Shown here: in pieces, positions 44,654 to 54,568 of the stretch
Layout of the letters: every line of letters begins with the position of its first letter
Position numbering within the stretch: position 1 is the first letter of the stretch
NCBI GenBank assembly: GCA_020850595.1
Contig: JADZEK010000069.1
Span: forward strand, 1-64,000
DNA: 64,000 nucleotides
From: Anaerolineales bacterium
GTDB taxonomy: Bacteria; Chloroflexota; Anaerolineae; Anaerolineales; UBA6663
Reading direction: 5' to 3'
Program-made: the position numbers and the translations under genes
Notes under the pieces: generated by a model
What the model saw: only the letters and a program-made list of their open reading frames with translations
Told to the model about the DNA's origin: nothing
The model's database searches: none

Positions 44654-45797
44654 CCCCTCCGCCGAACCTGCCGCCGGGCGCGCCCGCCTCGTCGCCTTTC
44701 ATCTGCCGCAGTTCCACCCCATCCCCGAAAACGACGCCTGGTGGGGGCCGGGCTTCACCGAGTGGACGAACGTCACGCGCGCCCGGCCGCTCTTCCGTGG
44801 GCATTATCAACCGCACCTGCCGGCCGATCTCGGCTTCTATGACTTACGGCTGCCTGAGACGCGCGCGGCCCAGGCAGCGCTGGCGCGGGCCTATGGGCTG
44901 GAGGCGTTCTGCTACTACCACTATTGGTTCGACGGCCGCCGGTTGTTGGAGCGCCCCGTCAACGATATTCTGGCGAGCGGTGAGCCGGACTTCCCGTTCT
45001 GCCTGTGTTGGGCGAACGAGGCCTGGTCGCGCCGCTGGCTGGGCGACGCCCGCGACGTGATCATGCCCCAGGCGTATTCTGCCGAAGACGATCTGGCGCA
45101 CATTCGCTGGCTAGCGCGGGCCTTCGCTGATGCGCGCTACCTGCGCGTGAACGGCCGCCCGCTCTTCCTGGTCTACCGGCCCACCGACCTGCCCGAGCCG
45201 CAGCGCACCACCGAGCGCTGGCGCGCCGAATGCCTGCGCCTGGGCCTGCCCGAGCCGCTATTGGCAGCTTGCGATGCGCACTGCCTGGGCTGGGACGGCC
45301 GCACGCTGGGTTTCGACCTGACACTGGCCTTCAACCCGCAACTGGCGACGCTGCCCGGCTATGATCTCGACGGGCCGCGGCGCAGTAAGCTGCGCCGCAA
45401 TCTGAAGTTGGGCGTCTTTGACCCCAGCTTGCGCGTGTATGAATACGCCGCCGCGCAGCGCGCCATGCTCAGCCGCCAGGCGCCGTATCCCCATATCCCG
45501 TCGGTCATGGTGGGGTGGGACAACACCCCGCGCCGCGGACGAGAGGCCGTGATCGTGATTAACAGCGATCCGGCCGTCTTCGAGCGCACGCTGCGCACGG
45601 TGATCGAGGGCGTGCAAGGGCAACCGCCCGCCGAGCGCCTGGTGTTCGTCAACGCCTGGAACGAGTGGGCGGAAGGCAACCACCTGGAACCCGACTTGAA
45701 GTTCGGGCTTCAGTTCCTGGAGGCCATGCAGCGCGCCAACCAGCCGCCCCGGGCCGCGGGCCTGCTCACGGCCGGCGGTGAGCGGGCCGGGCCATGA
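44646..45797 (+). CDS. WbsX family (GH99-like) protein, copy 1
   Basis: 383 residues, cytoplasmic, no signal peptide. Diagnostic strings: 'FHLPQFHPIPENDAWWGPGF', 'TEWTNVTRARPLFRGHYQPH', 'PADLGFYDLR', 'FCLCWANEAWSRRW' and 'FVNAWNEWAEGNHLEPD'. These define Glyco_tran_WbsX, a TIM-barrel related to GH99 endo-mannosidases, found in O-antigen and capsule loci. Whether members transfer or hydrolyse is unsettled. A close paralogue lies two genes downstream; a secreted hydrolase gene sits between them, with ATGA overlaps on both sides. Confidence 0.93.
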   Translation: MTDPSAEPAAGRARLVAFHLPQFHPIPENDAWWGPGFTEWTNVTRARPLFRGHYQPHLPADLGFYDLRLPETRAAQAALARAYGLEAFCYYHYWFDGRRLLERPVNDILASGEPDFPFCLCWANEAWSRRWLGDARDVIMPQAYSAEDDLAHIRWLARAFADARYLRVNGRPLFLVYRPTDLPEPQRTTERWRAECLRLGLPEPLLAACDAHCLGWDGRTLGFDLTLAFNPQLATLPGYDLDGPRRSKLRRNLKLGVFDPSLRVYEYAAAQRAMLSRQAPYPHIPSVMVGWDNTPRRGREAVIVINSDPAVFERTLRTVIEGVQGQPPAERLVFVNAWNEWAEGNHLEPDLKFGLQFLEAMQRANQPPRAAGLLTAGGERAGP

Positions 45798-47896
45798 AAC
45801 GCGTGAACAGCTTGCTGCTCGTATGCATGGCGCTCGGCCTCGGGCTGACGCCGCCCAGCGCCCATGCCGCCGCCTCCGCCCCTGCCGCCACTGCCACCGC
45901 CGAACAGTGGCGGATTTTTGAGATCAGCCTGACAAGCACCGTTAGCTACGCCAACCCGTTCAGCGAGGTGGCGGTGACGGCCGTGTTCTACGGGCCGGAT
46001 CAGCAGATGCTCACCCGCCCTGGCTTCGGGGACGGCGGCGACACCTGGCGAGTGCGGGTGGCGTTCCCCGCCGTGGGTCGGTGGATGTATCGCATCAGCG
46101 CCAGCGACCCGGCTAACGCCGGCCTGCACCGGCCGCTGACGCCGCTGGTCTGCGTGCCGTACGCCGGCTACCTGCCGATCTATCAGCACGGTTTCCTGAC
46201 CGTCAGCGCCGATCAGCGTTACTTGCAGCACGCCGATGGCACGCCGTTTTTGTGGCTGGGCGACACGCACTGGTTCTTTGAGTTCAGGGAGCGCTGGGAT
46301 GAATCGAATGACCCGCGCTGGCCGTCGCAGTTTAAGGCGCTGGTGGATCGGCGCGTGGCGCAGGGTTACAGTATTTACCAAAGCGTGATCTTCGGCCCGG
46401 CGCCGGCGCTGTGGGCGCCCGGCGAGATCGGCACGCGGATTGATCCCGAGTATTTTCAGAACGCCCTGGACCCCAAGCTCGCCTACATCGCCGACCGCGG
46501 ACTGGTGAATGCGCTGGGGTTGGGCTTTCACACCAACATTGACGGTCGGGCCGACGCACTGGCTGGGCTGGCCCGCTACGTGGTCGCGCGCTACGGCGCT
46601 TACCCGATGGTGTGGATCACCGGCGGCGAGGTCGGCGGCTACGAGCCAGAATTGCGGGCGGCCCGACTGGACGGCTGGCGCCAGGTGGCGCTCGCCATTG
46701 ACGCCGCCGACAGCTATCATCAGCCGCAGTCGGCGCACTACACCAACGATTTCCCGACAGACTATCTGGGGGAAAGCTGGCTCGATTTCAGCATGGTGCA
46801 GGGCGGCCATCACTCCGCGCCGGTCGAAACGTTGTACTATCAGCGCTACTATCAGGCTGAGCCGGCTACGCCGTTCCTGGAGGCCGAGGCCAACTACGAG
46901 GGCCTCGGTGCCTTCGTCAGCGCCGACCTTGTACGCGCAACGGCCTATCGCGCCATCCAGTCGGGCAGCCTGGGTTATACCTACGGAGCGCAAGGCATCT
47001 GGAACGCCGTGTGGGACACGGCCGACACGGCCAATGACTTTGGCGGCCCGCATTGGAACTGGAACCAGGCGATTGACTTCAAGGGAGGGCAGCAGGTGGC
47101 CTACCTGGGCCGTTTCTACCGGCGCGTGCCGTGGCAGACGCTGCGGCCACGCTGGGTTGGGGTGCTGGAGTACGCACCCCAAGACGTTGACGCAAACCGC
47201 CCGCTGGCGACGGCGGACACCGACGCCGGCAACGTGGTCGTCTATCTGCCGAGCGGCTTCACGGCGCAGGGCAGCGGCGCGACCATCGTGAACCTGCCGG
47301 ATCGGACTTACGCCATCCGATGGTATGACCCGCGCACGGGCGCATGGCTGTATCAAGGCAACGCGCGCGTGGGGTTGGGCCGTTGGCAACTGGAGCCGGC
47401 ACCTGCCGGCGAAGACTGGCTGGTGTGGCTGACGGCCGTGCCCGCGCCAGGGGCAGACCGCGAGGCGGCCCGCGCCGCCGCGCAAGCCAACCTGGCGCTG
47501 GGCCGCGCCTATACCAGTTCCGGCAATGCAGACGCGGCCCCGGCCTTTGACGGCGATGATCAAACTGCGTGGCAGGCTCCGCCCAGCACGCCAGACGCGC
47601 CGTGGCTGGAGGTAGACTTTGGTCAGCCGGTGACATTCAACACCGCTGTGCTGCGCGAGTTTGACTACCACACCCGCGCCTATCGGCTGGAGGTGTGGGA
47701 CGGCGCTGCCTGGCAAATCGCCTATCGGGGCACGCTGATCGGCCACGAGGCGCCCACCCGCGTGAGCTTTCCGCCGCAAACCACCAGGCGCGCCCGCCTG
47801 ATCGTCACCGCCGCCGCCGCGCCGCCGAGTATCCGAGAATGGGGCCTGTACCTCCTCCCCGACCGGGGCCAGGCCCGCGCCGCTTGGAAGAGATGA
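45794..47896 (+). CDS. Secreted apiosidase-like glycoside hydrolase (DUF5060/DUF4038, GH140-type) with F5/8C carbohydrate-binding domain
   Basis: 700 residues. Signal peptide ('SLLLVCMALGLGLTPPSAHA'). Residues about 37-125 form a DUF5060 beta-sandwich. The DUF4038 TIM barrel from about 130 starts 'LTVSADQRYLQHADGTPFLW' and 'LGDTHWFFEF', continues through 'ARYGAYPMVWITGGEVGGYE' (candidate acid/base Glu) and 'TPFLEAEANYEG' (candidate nucleophile). Residues about 565-690 look like a discoidin/F5/8C domain ('TSSGNADAAPAFDGDDQTAW', 'WLEVDFGQPVTFNTAVLREF'). Acts outside the membrane on glycans, possibly trimming this locus's polymer. It overlaps both neighbours by 4 nt, so it is expressed with the cytoplasmic WbsX proteins. 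Confidence 0.92.
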   Translation: MKRVNSLLLVCMALGLGLTPPSAHAAASAPAATATAEQWRIFEISLTSTVSYANPFSEVAVTAVFYGPDQQMLTRPGFGDGGDTWRVRVAFPAVGRWMYRISASDPANAGLHRPLTPLVCVPYAGYLPIYQHGFLTVSADQRYLQHADGTPFLWLGDTHWFFEFRERWDESNDPRWPSQFKALVDRRVAQGYSIYQSVIFGPAPALWAPGEIGTRIDPEYFQNALDPKLAYIADRGLVNALGLGFHTNIDGRADALAGLARYVVARYGAYPMVWITGGEVGGYEPELRAARLDGWRQVALAIDAADSYHQPQSAHYTNDFPTDYLGESWLDFSMVQGGHHSAPVETLYYQRYYQAEPATPFLEAEANYEGLGAFVSADLVRATAYRAIQSGSLGYTYGAQGIWNAVWDTADTANDFGGPHWNWNQAIDFKGGQQVAYLGRFYRRVPWQTLRPRWVGVLEYAPQDVDANRPLATADTDAGNVVVYLPSGFTAQGSGATIVNLPDRTYAIRWYDPRTGAWLYQGNARVGLGRWQLEPAPAGEDWLVWLTAVPAPGADREAARAAAQANLALGRAYTSSGNADAAPAFDGDDQTAWQAPPSTPDAPWLEVDFGQPVTFNTAVLREFDYHTRAYRLEVWDGAAWQIAYRGTLIGHEAPTRVSFPPQTTRRARLIVTAAAAPPSIREWGLYLLPDRGQARAAWKR

Positions 47897-48996
47897 CCAC
47901 CAGTCCCGTCCGTGCGCTGGCATTCTATCTGCCGCAATATCACCCCATCCCCGAAAACGATGGCTGGTGGGGCAAGGGTTTTACCGAGTGGCGCAATGTC
48001 GCGCAAGCCCGGCCGCGCTTTCGGGGGCACGCCCAGCCGCACCTGCCCGCCGATTTGGGCTTCTACGACCTACGCGTGCCCGAAGCGCGCGCGGCGCAGG
48101 CCGAATTGGCGCGGGCGCACGAGTTGAGCGGCTTCGTCTACTACCACTATTGGTTCAATGGCCGCCGGCTGCTCGAACGCCCGCTGGATGAAGTGCTGGC
48201 GCTCGGCCGGCCGGACTTTCCGTTTTGCCTGTGCTGGGCCAACGAAAGCTGGACACGGAACTGGGATGGGCAGTACGGCGTGCATCTCATCCAGCAACAG
48301 TACAGCCCCGCCGACGACCAGGCGCATGTCGCCTATTTGTTGAGGGTATTTGCCGACCCGCGCTATATTCGTGTAGATGGCAGGCCGCTGCTGCTGATCT
48401 ACCGCACCCATGATCTCCCCGACCCGGCCGCCACGGCGACCGCCTGGCGGCAGGCGGCTCAGCGCGCCGGCTGGCCGGACTTGTATCTATGCCAGGTTGA
48501 GAGTAACTTTGCCGCCGAGCACAGCGACCCAACGCACATCGGCTTTGATGCCTCGGTTGAGTTCCAGCCAGACGTATTTCACTTGGGCGAACCCTTGCAA
48601 CGGGGGCGCGGGTGGCAGCGCCTGCGCCGGGCGCGCCTGGCTTCACGGGCTTACGCCGACAACAGCATCTTCGACTACGGCGCGGTCGTCGAGCGCATGC
48701 TCGCGAAACCGCTGCCGGCCTACCCCTACCATCGCTGCGTTACCCCGGCCTGGGATAATTCAGCGCGCCGGGCCAAAGACGCTTTTATCCTCAAGGACTC
48801 TCACCCGGCGCTGTATGAGCGCTGGCTGCGCGAGGTCGTCAGCCGGGCGGCGGCCGGCCCGCAGGCACCGCTGGTTTTTATCAACGCCTGGAATGAGTGG
48901 GCCGAAGGCTGCCACCTGGAGCCGGACCAGCGCCATGGCCGGGCCTACCTGGAGGCCACCCGGCGGGCGATCGAGGCCGGGAATGGTTTAGGATGA
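47893..48996 (+). CDS. WbsX family (GH99-like) protein, copy 2
   Basis: 367 residues from the ATG overlapping the hydrolase stop. Same motifs as copy 1: 'FYLPQYHPIPENDGWWGKGF', 'RFRGHAQPHLPADLGFYDLR', 'FCLCWANESWTRNWDG' and 'FINAWNEWAEGCHLEPD'. The N-terminal and C-terminal quarters are nearly collinear with copy 1 while the middle has diverged, suggesting an old tandem duplication with a change in substrate. No signal peptide. Confidence 0.93.
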   Translation: MTTSPVRALAFYLPQYHPIPENDGWWGKGFTEWRNVAQARPRFRGHAQPHLPADLGFYDLRVPEARAAQAELARAHELSGFVYYHYWFNGRRLLERPLDEVLALGRPDFPFCLCWANESWTRNWDGQYGVHLIQQQYSPADDQAHVAYLLRVFADPRYIRVDGRPLLLIYRTHDLPDPAATATAWRQAAQRAGWPDLYLCQVESNFAAEHSDPTHIGFDASVEFQPDVFHLGEPLQRGRGWQRLRRARLASRAYADNSIFDYGAVVERMLAKPLPAYPYHRCVTPAWDNSARRAKDAFILKDSHPALYERWLREVVSRAAAGPQAPLVFINAWNEWAEGCHLEPDQRHGRAYLEATRRAIEAGNGLG

Positions 48997-50018
48997 CGAC
49001 ACCGCCTCCAACGATCTGGGTGATCGTGCTGCATTGGCAAGACCTGGCCGATACGGCCGCCTGCCTGGAGGCGCTGCGGGCGCAAACGGGGGTGGTCTGC
49101 CAGGTGGGGCTGGTGGATAACGACCCCGGCGAGCCGGCGCGCGCGTTGGCCGGGCCGGGCGTGCATTATCTGGCGGCGGGGCGCAATTTGGGCTACGCGG
49201 AGGGCAACAACCTGGGGTTGCGCTATGCCCTGGACCACGGCGCGGCGTATTTGCTGGTCTTGAACAACGACACCGTAGCGCCACCCGAGATGTGCGGCCG
49301 CCTGCTGGAGGCCGTGGAGGCCGATGAGCGGATCGGCCTGGTTTGTCCAACCATTGCCTCGTGGGCGCAGCCGGCGTTGCGCTTTACGCCCAGCATTGAT
49401 TGGGCCTGTGGTCAGGCCGGCGAAACCTGGATGCCGGCTAACGACGCCGCGACCCGCCCGGTGGATTATGCCTCCGGGTGCGCGCTGCTGGCCCGCGCCG
49501 CGGCGGTGCGGGCCGTCGGCTTGTTTGACGCCGCCTACTTTGCCTATTATGAGGATGTTGACTGGAGCCTGCGTTTTCAGGAGGCGGGTTACCGAACCTT
49601 GATTGTGCCGGAGACCTGCGTCTACCACAAAGGCACGCCCGACCAGCGGCCGGCGAAATCTCCGGGCGCGTGGTATTACTTCACTCGCAATCAAATGCGC
49701 TTCATCCGCCGCTACACGCCGCGCCGCCGCCGGTTGAGTTTACTGCGCGCATTCACGCAGAGCGCCCTGGCCAATTTCACCCAGGTGCGCGCCGCGCAAC
49801 AGTTGGTCAACGCCGACGCCATCCTCGACGGTTGGTGGGCGGGCCTGCGCGGCCAATCCGGCCCGGAGCGCCCGCCCGCCCCAGGCTGGGTTAAAGCCCT
49901 GCTCGCGGCGCGGCCAGAGTGGTGGCTGTGGCTGTCGGCCAGCCGGCTCGAATGGCGCGGCCGGGCCCGCGTGCGCACGCGCCTGCGCCGGCTGTGGCCA
50001 CGCGGGAGCAAAGTATGA
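48993..50018 (+). CDS. Glycosyltransferase family 2 (rhamnosyltransferase-like)
   Basis: 341 residues. 'WVIVLHWQDLADTAACLEAL' N-terminal strand/helix, 'GLVDNDPGEPARAL', 'LGYAEGNNLGLRYAL', 'LVLNNDTVAPPEM' (metal site) and 'YYEDVDWSLRFQEAGY' (catalytic base region) match WbbL/RfbF-type enzymes with inverting GT-A fold. The basic tail of about 100 residues may contact the membrane. ATGA overlaps at both ends. Confidence 0.92.
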   Translation: MTTPPPTIWVIVLHWQDLADTAACLEALRAQTGVVCQVGLVDNDPGEPARALAGPGVHYLAAGRNLGYAEGNNLGLRYALDHGAAYLLVLNNDTVAPPEMCGRLLEAVEADERIGLVCPTIASWAQPALRFTPSIDWACGQAGETWMPANDAATRPVDYASGCALLARAAAVRAVGLFDAAYFAYYEDVDWSLRFQEAGYRTLIVPETCVYHKGTPDQRPAKSPGAWYYFTRNQMRFIRRYTPRRRRLSLLRAFTQSALANFTQVRAAQQLVNADAILDGWWAGLRGQSGPERPPAPGWVKALLAARPEWWLWLSASRLEWRGRARVRTRLRRLWPRGSKV

Positions 50019-51235
50019 GCCGGGCGCCGCGGGTCGGCCTGGCCGCCATGTTTCACAGCCAGTTGGGCATCGCGGGCGGGCTGGATATCTACGTGCGCCA
50101 GTTGGTCGAGGCGCTGGCCGAACACGACCGGCTGACTGATTACGTGGTGCTCACCACGGCCAAGGGCGCGGAAGCCTGGGCCTACCGCAGTTGGCCGATC
50201 AACTTCACTATCCACGCGCTGCGCGAGTTTGCGCCGCGCCCGGCGTGGCCCCGGCGGGTGATCAACCATTACCGGCGGCGGCGCGGCCTGCCAGTGCCCC
50301 CGCACTACGGCGACGACTACCTGGCCTGGCAGATTGACGAGTTGGGCCTCGATCTCGTGCATTTTCCGGCCACGCTGATCCGGCCGCTGACGCTACAAAC
50401 CCCGTGCGTGCTCACGGTGTTCGACATTCAGCACGTTTACTATCCTGAGTTCTTCACGCCGGCCGAGCTAGCCTGGCGCGAGCAGAACTACGGGCCTTCG
50501 ATCAAGAAGGCCGTGCGCCTGCTGGCGCCGTCCGCGTACACCGCTGCCAGCCTCACCGAGAAATATGCCGTGCCGCCTGAGCGTCTGAGCCTGATCCCGG
50601 TCGGGGCGGACCCGGGGGTGGAGCGCGCCTCGCCTGGGGAAGCGGCGCGGGTGCGGGCCAAGTATCAGTTGCCCGAACGCTATATTTACTATCCGGCGAA
50701 CCCGTGGCCGCACAAGAACCATGCCCGGCTCATCGCCGCCCTGCGGCGACTGCGGGGCGGGCCGGCCAACCCGCCCGCGCTGGTGCTCTCCGGCCGGCTG
50801 GTCAACGAGCTGCGCGACGCCCGCCAACTCGCGCTGGCCGCCGATATGGACGCGCACGTGCTCGACCTGGGCTTCGTGCCGCCCGCCGACCTAGCCGGGC
50901 TGTACACCGGGGCGGAGTTGCTGGTCTTCCCATCGCTCTTCGAGGGGTTTGGCATCCCGCTGCTGGAGGCCATGGCCTGCGGCTGCCCCATCGCCGCCGC
51001 CAACGCCACCGCCATCCCGGAATGCGTGGGCGACGCCGCCCTGCTCTTCGATCCGTTGGACCCCGACTCCATCGCGAGCGCGCTGCGCACCATGCTCGAC
51101 GACGCGGCGCTGCGGCAGACGCTGGCCGCCCGGGGCACGGCGCGGCTGCGGGCTTTCGCCTGGCCGGCGATCGTGGCACAGCTTAGCGTCGTTTATGCGC
51201 ATGTGGCCGAGGCGGCCCACGCGGGACGGCTATGA
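50015..51235 (+). CDS. Glycosyltransferase family 4 (GT-B), mannosyltransferase-like
   Basis: 406 residues. N-terminal '[20 protein letters not shown]' acceptor-side loop; '[18 protein letters not shown]' and '[18 protein letters not shown]' are typical of WbdB/MtfB-like GT4; donor domain '[18 protein letters not shown]' and '[19 protein letters not shown]'. Cytoplasmic face. ATGA overlaps with both neighbours. Confidence 0.93.
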   Translation: MSRAPRVGLAAMFHSQLGIAGGLDIYVRQLVEALAEHDRLTDYVVLTTAKGAEAWAYRSWPINFTIHALREFAPRPAWPRRVINHYRRRRGLPVPPHYGDDYLAWQIDELGLDLVHFPATLIRPLTLQTPCVLTVFDIQHVYYPEFFTPAELAWREQNYGPSIKKAVRLLAPSAYTAASLTEKYAVPPERLSLIPVGADPGVERASPGEAARVRAKYQLPERYIYYPANPWPHKNHARLIAALRRLRGGPANPPALVLSGRLVNELRDARQLALAADMDAHVLDLGFVPPADLAGLYTGAELLVFPSLFEGFGIPLLEAMACGCPIAAANATAIPECVGDAALLFDPLDPDSIASALRTMLDDAALRQTLAARGTARLRAFAWPAIVAQLSVVYAHVAEAAHAGRL

Positions 51236-52119
51236 TGACCACCCCCACGGCCGACTGGCCGCGCCTCAGCGTGGTCACGCCCTCGTACAACCAGGGCCGC
51301 TATCTCGAGGCCGCGATCCAATCGGTCCTCAACCAGAACTACCCAAACCTGGAATATATCATCATTGACGGCGGCAGCACCGACGGCAGCCCCGAGATCA
51401 TTCGGCGCTACGCGGACCGGCTCGCCTACTGGGTCAGTGAGCGCGATGGCGGCCAATTCGATGCCATTAACAAAGGCTTCGCGCGCGCCACCGGCGAGGT
51501 GCTGGCCTGGCTCAACTCGGACGATATGTATTGTCCGTGGGCGCTGCGGCAGGTGGGCGCGGTCTTGCGCGCCTGCCCGGAGGTGCGCTGGCTCACTACG
51601 TCCACACTGCTGCGTTGGAACGCCGAGGGCCTGGTGGCGCACGCCAGCCGAACGCCTGGTTACGCCGCTAACTGGTTTTTCTGGGGCCGGCACCTGGGCA
51701 AAAACCCCAACTTCAGCGAGTGGATTCAACAAGAGTCCACCTTCTGGCGGCGCGAGTTGTGGGAGGCGGCGGGGGGCCGGCTCGACCCGGCCTTGCACTA
51801 CGCCGGCGACTTTGAGCTGTGGGCCCGCTTCTGGGCGCACGCGCCGCTATACAGCCTGGCCGCGCCGCTGGGCGGCTACCGGCAGCACGGCGCGCAGAAG
51901 ACCGCCCAACTCGACGGCTACCTGCGCGAGGCACGGGCGGTGCTGGCCTCGCACGCGGCAGGACGCCCGGCCCCGCCGCCGCGCTGGCTGTTGCCTCTGG
52001 CACGCTGGGTGCTGCGCGCTACCGGCCGAGGCGGAAGGCGCTTCGGCGGGCAGGTCCACCTGGTGGACTACGATCCGATTGGGTTGCGCTGGTACACCGG
52101 CTGGCGGTATGTGATATGA
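51232..52119 (+). CDS. Glycosyltransferase family 2
   Basis: 295 residues. '[20 protein letters not shown]', '[16 protein letters not shown]', '[20 protein letters not shown]' and 'WLNSDDMY' form the GT-A nucleotide and metal sites. It shares the 'D-G-G-S-T-D-G' and 'W-x-N-x-D-D' variants with the next gene, so the two are probably tandem paralogues adding related residues. The N-terminal ATG overlaps the preceding TGA. Confidence 0.93.
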   Translation: MMTTPTADWPRLSVVTPSYNQGRYLEAAIQSVLNQNYPNLEYIIIDGGSTDGSPEIIRRYADRLAYWVSERDGGQFDAINKGFARATGEVLAWLNSDDMYCPWALRQVGAVLRACPEVRWLTTSTLLRWNAEGLVAHASRTPGYAANWFFWGRHLGKNPNFSEWIQQESTFWRRELWEAAGGRLDPALHYAGDFELWARFWAHAPLYSLAAPLGGYRQHGAQKTAQLDGYLREARAVLASHAAGRPAPPPRWLLPLARWVLRATGRGGRRFGGQVHLVDYDPIGLRWYTGWRYVI

Positions 52120-53234
52120 GCGCGCCGCTCGTCTCGATCATCACGCCCGCCTACAATTCGGCCGAGTTCATCGGCGCGACGCTGGCGAGCGTGGCGGGGC
52201 AAGACTATGCGCCTATCGAGCACATTGTGGTGGACGGCGGCTCGACGGATGGCACGCTGGAGGTAGTGCGCGCCGCCAGCGCGCGCTGGGTGTCCGAACC
52301 CGACCGCGGCCAGAGCGACGCGCTGAACAAGGGCCTGCGGCTGGCGCGGGGCGAGATCATTGGCTGGGTCAACGCCGACGATACTTATGCGCCCGGCGCC
52401 GTGCGGGCCGGCGTGGCGGCGCTGCAAGCCGCGCCCGCCGTCGGCCTGGTATTTGCCGACTGCCTGTGGATTGACGCGGCCGGGGCAACGCTCGACCGCT
52501 GGCACACGCGCCCCACCACCCTGAGCGACCTGCTGCTGGATGGCTGCGTCATCGCGCATCAGGCGGCGTTTGCGCGGCGCAGCGTGTTCGAGCGCGTGGG
52601 TGAGTTCGACGCCACCCTGCGCTATGTGATGGACTACGACTGGCTGCTGAGGGCGCTGGCGGCCTTTCCGGCGCAGGGGGTGGAGGGCGTGTGGGGCCAT
52701 CTGCGCGTGTGGGAAGGCACCAAGACCAGCCAGGCCCAGCGCGCCTTCTGGCCCGAAAACGTGGCGGTCATTGAGCGTCTCTTGCAGCAACACCTGGTCG
52801 CGCCGGAGGTAGCAGCGGAGGCGCGAGGCCGTGTGCAACTGCAACTCGGCCTGGCCGCCGCCTGGGCGGAAGACTGGCCCACCGCCAGCCAGGCCTTCGC
52901 GACCGCGCTGGCCGGCGCCCCGCCCTACGGGGCGTGGCCCGCCCTGGCGGAGACCATTACGGCGCGCTGCCAGCGGCCGGGTTACCTGGCGGTCTCCGCC
53001 GCCGAGGCCGACGCCCGGCTCGATAGCGTGCTGCGCGTGCCGGGGCTGCGGGCCGAGCTGCGCGGAGCACTGCACACGGTGCGGGCCTTCCGAGCCTGGC
53101 AGCGCCACGATCATCCGGCGGCGCGCCGTCACGCGGCGGCGGCCCTGCGGATGTGGCCCGCCGCTCGCCGTAACCGCGGCCTCTGGTCGGTGTGGGCGCG
53201 GGCTGTGCTCCGGCCAGGATCGGCCCGCTCATGA
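52116..53234 (+). CDS. Glycosyltransferase family 2 with C-terminal helical domain
   Basis: 372 residues from the ATG overlapping the previous stop. GT-A domain: '[20 protein letters not shown]', '[16 protein letters not shown]', '[20 protein letters not shown]' and 'VNADDTY'. From about residue 235 there is an Ala/Leu-rich helical tail that ends '[20 protein letters not shown]'. The same 'x-NRGL-x-x-x-AR' ending occurs in two other GT2 proteins downstream. Confidence 0.92.
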   Translation: MSAPLVSIITPAYNSAEFIGATLASVAGQDYAPIEHIVVDGGSTDGTLEVVRAASARWVSEPDRGQSDALNKGLRLARGEIIGWVNADDTYAPGAVRAGVAALQAAPAVGLVFADCLWIDAAGATLDRWHTRPTTLSDLLLDGCVIAHQAAFARRSVFERVGEFDATLRYVMDYDWLLRALAAFPAQGVEGVWGHLRVWEGTKTSQAQRAFWPENVAVIERLLQQHLVAPEVAAEARGRVQLQLGLAAAWAEDWPTASQAFATALAGAPPYGAWPALAETITARCQRPGYLAVSAAEADARLDSVLRVPGLRAELRGALHTVRAFRAWQRHDHPAARRHAAAALRMWPAARRNRGLWSVWARAVLRPGSARS

Positions 53235-54556
53235 CGGACAGCGCGCCCAACGCCGCGCCGCTGCGCGTGGGCATGGTTATGGAGGAGTTGGCCGACGCGG
53301 GCGGCATCGAAGAAGCGCTGGTGACGCTGGCCGAGGCGCTGCGCCCGCTGGGGGTCACAAGCGTGGTGCTCAGCTGCCAGCCCATCGCGCGCGACAACCA
53401 ATATGCGCGGCGCCTGCGCGCCGCCGGCGTGCCGCTGGCGAGCCTGCCCCGTTGGTGCACAGCCGCCCGCGACCAGGAGGCGCAGTTGGGCCGCTGGGCC
53501 GCGAGCGTCATCTTGATTGCCGTTGGGCCGCTGACTCTATTGGCCCTGGCCGGCCTGAGGCTGTTCCGGCGGCGCGGCGTAGCGGCGGGCTGGGGCAGCT
53601 TGCGGGGCGCGCTGCAGAAACGGCTGCCGGTGCGCGGTTGGCTGCGGCTGGCCTGGGCAGCGGCCGTGCGCGGGTGGGCCCGGCGCGCGCGCCTCGACCT
53701 GCTGCATGTGCATGGCTACGGCGGCGGCGCCAGCCCAGCGGGGGCGCTGGCGGCGGCCGCCGCGGCCGGCTTGCCGCTGGTGTATAGCGAGCATGGCATC
53801 CCCTGGCCCAGTCTGCGCGCCGAGGCCGGGCTGCACGCGCAGTTGGCGCAGGCCGACCGGCTGATGGCTGTGTCGCATGCGGCGGCGCGGGCGCTGCGTG
53901 AGCTGTGCGCGGCGCGCCAGCCGATTGAGGTGATCTATCACGTGGTGGCCGACGCGCCGGCGACCGCGCGCCCGGCCCCTAACGGCCAACTGGTGTTTGG
54001 GTGCGCGGCCATGCTGCGGCCGCCCAAGGGTCACCGTTATTGGCTGGACTCGCTGCCGAGCGTGCTGGCCGCGCTGCCCGACAGCCGCTTCGTGCTGGCC
54101 GGCGACGGCAGCGAGCGCGCCGCCCTGGAAAAGCAAGCGGCCGCGCTGGGTGTCGCCGGCCAGGTCACCTTTGCCGGGCAGGCGCCCAACGCGGCGCTGC
54201 GGAGGATGATGGGCGCGGAGTGGAGTGTGTTTGTGCTGCCTTCAATTGAGGAGCCGTTGGGCGTGGTGGTCGTGGAGGCCATGGCGGCCGGGCTGCCGAT
54301 CATCGCCACGCGGGCGGGCGGCGTGCTCGACCTGGTACGCGATGAGGAGACGGCCTTGCTCGTGCCCCCGGGCGACAGCGCCGCGCTGGCGGCCGCGCAA
54401 ATTCGGCTGGCCCGCGACCCGGCGCTGCGCCAACGCCTGGGCGCGGCGGCGCGCGCGGCCTATCTGCAAGGCGGCTTCTCGCCCGCCGCGATTGGGCAGG
54501 CCACCCTAAATGTCTATCGAGCGGCGCACGCCGCGCGCGCGCCGCGAGCCGTCTGA
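53231..54556 (+). CDS. Glycosyltransferase family 4 (GT-B)
   Basis: 441 residues from the ATG overlapping the previous stop. 'RVGMVMEELADAGGIEEALV' N-terminal loop, 'LDLLHVHGYGGG', 'VYSEHGIPWPS' and the donor region 'SIEEPLGVVVVEAMAAGLPI' followed by 'ATRAGGVLDLV'. A hydrophobic stretch near residues 93-110 ('SVILIAVGPLTLLALAGL') is unusual for GT4 and suggests membrane association. A 12-nt gap precedes the next gene. Confidence 0.92.
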   Translation: MTDSAPNAAPLRVGMVMEELADAGGIEEALVTLAEALRPLGVTSVVLSCQPIARDNQYARRLRAAGVPLASLPRWCTAARDQEAQLGRWAASVILIAVGPLTLLALAGLRLFRRRGVAAGWGSLRGALQKRLPVRGWLRLAWAAAVRGWARRARLDLLHVHGYGGGASPAGALAAAAAAGLPLVYSEHGIPWPSLRAEAGLHAQLAQADRLMAVSHAAARALRELCAARQPIEVIYHVVADAPATARPAPNGQLVFGCAAMLRPPKGHRYWLDSLPSVLAALPDSRFVLAGDGSERAALEKQAAALGVAGQVTFAGQAPNAALRRMMGAEWSVFVLPSIEEPLGVVVVEAMAAGLPIIATRAGGVLDLVRDEETALLVPPGDSAALAAAQIRLARDPALRQRLGAAARAAYLQGGFSPAAIGQATLNVYRAAHAARAPRAV

Positions 54557-54568
54557 GTATTTGCGGCC

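Noticed and set aside
45710..47923. Long open frame antisense to the GH140-like hydrolase gene (about 737 codons)
   Set aside because: Low-complexity Arg/Gly/His-rich translation, no start signals, and fully overlapped by a gene with signal peptide and catalytic motifs.
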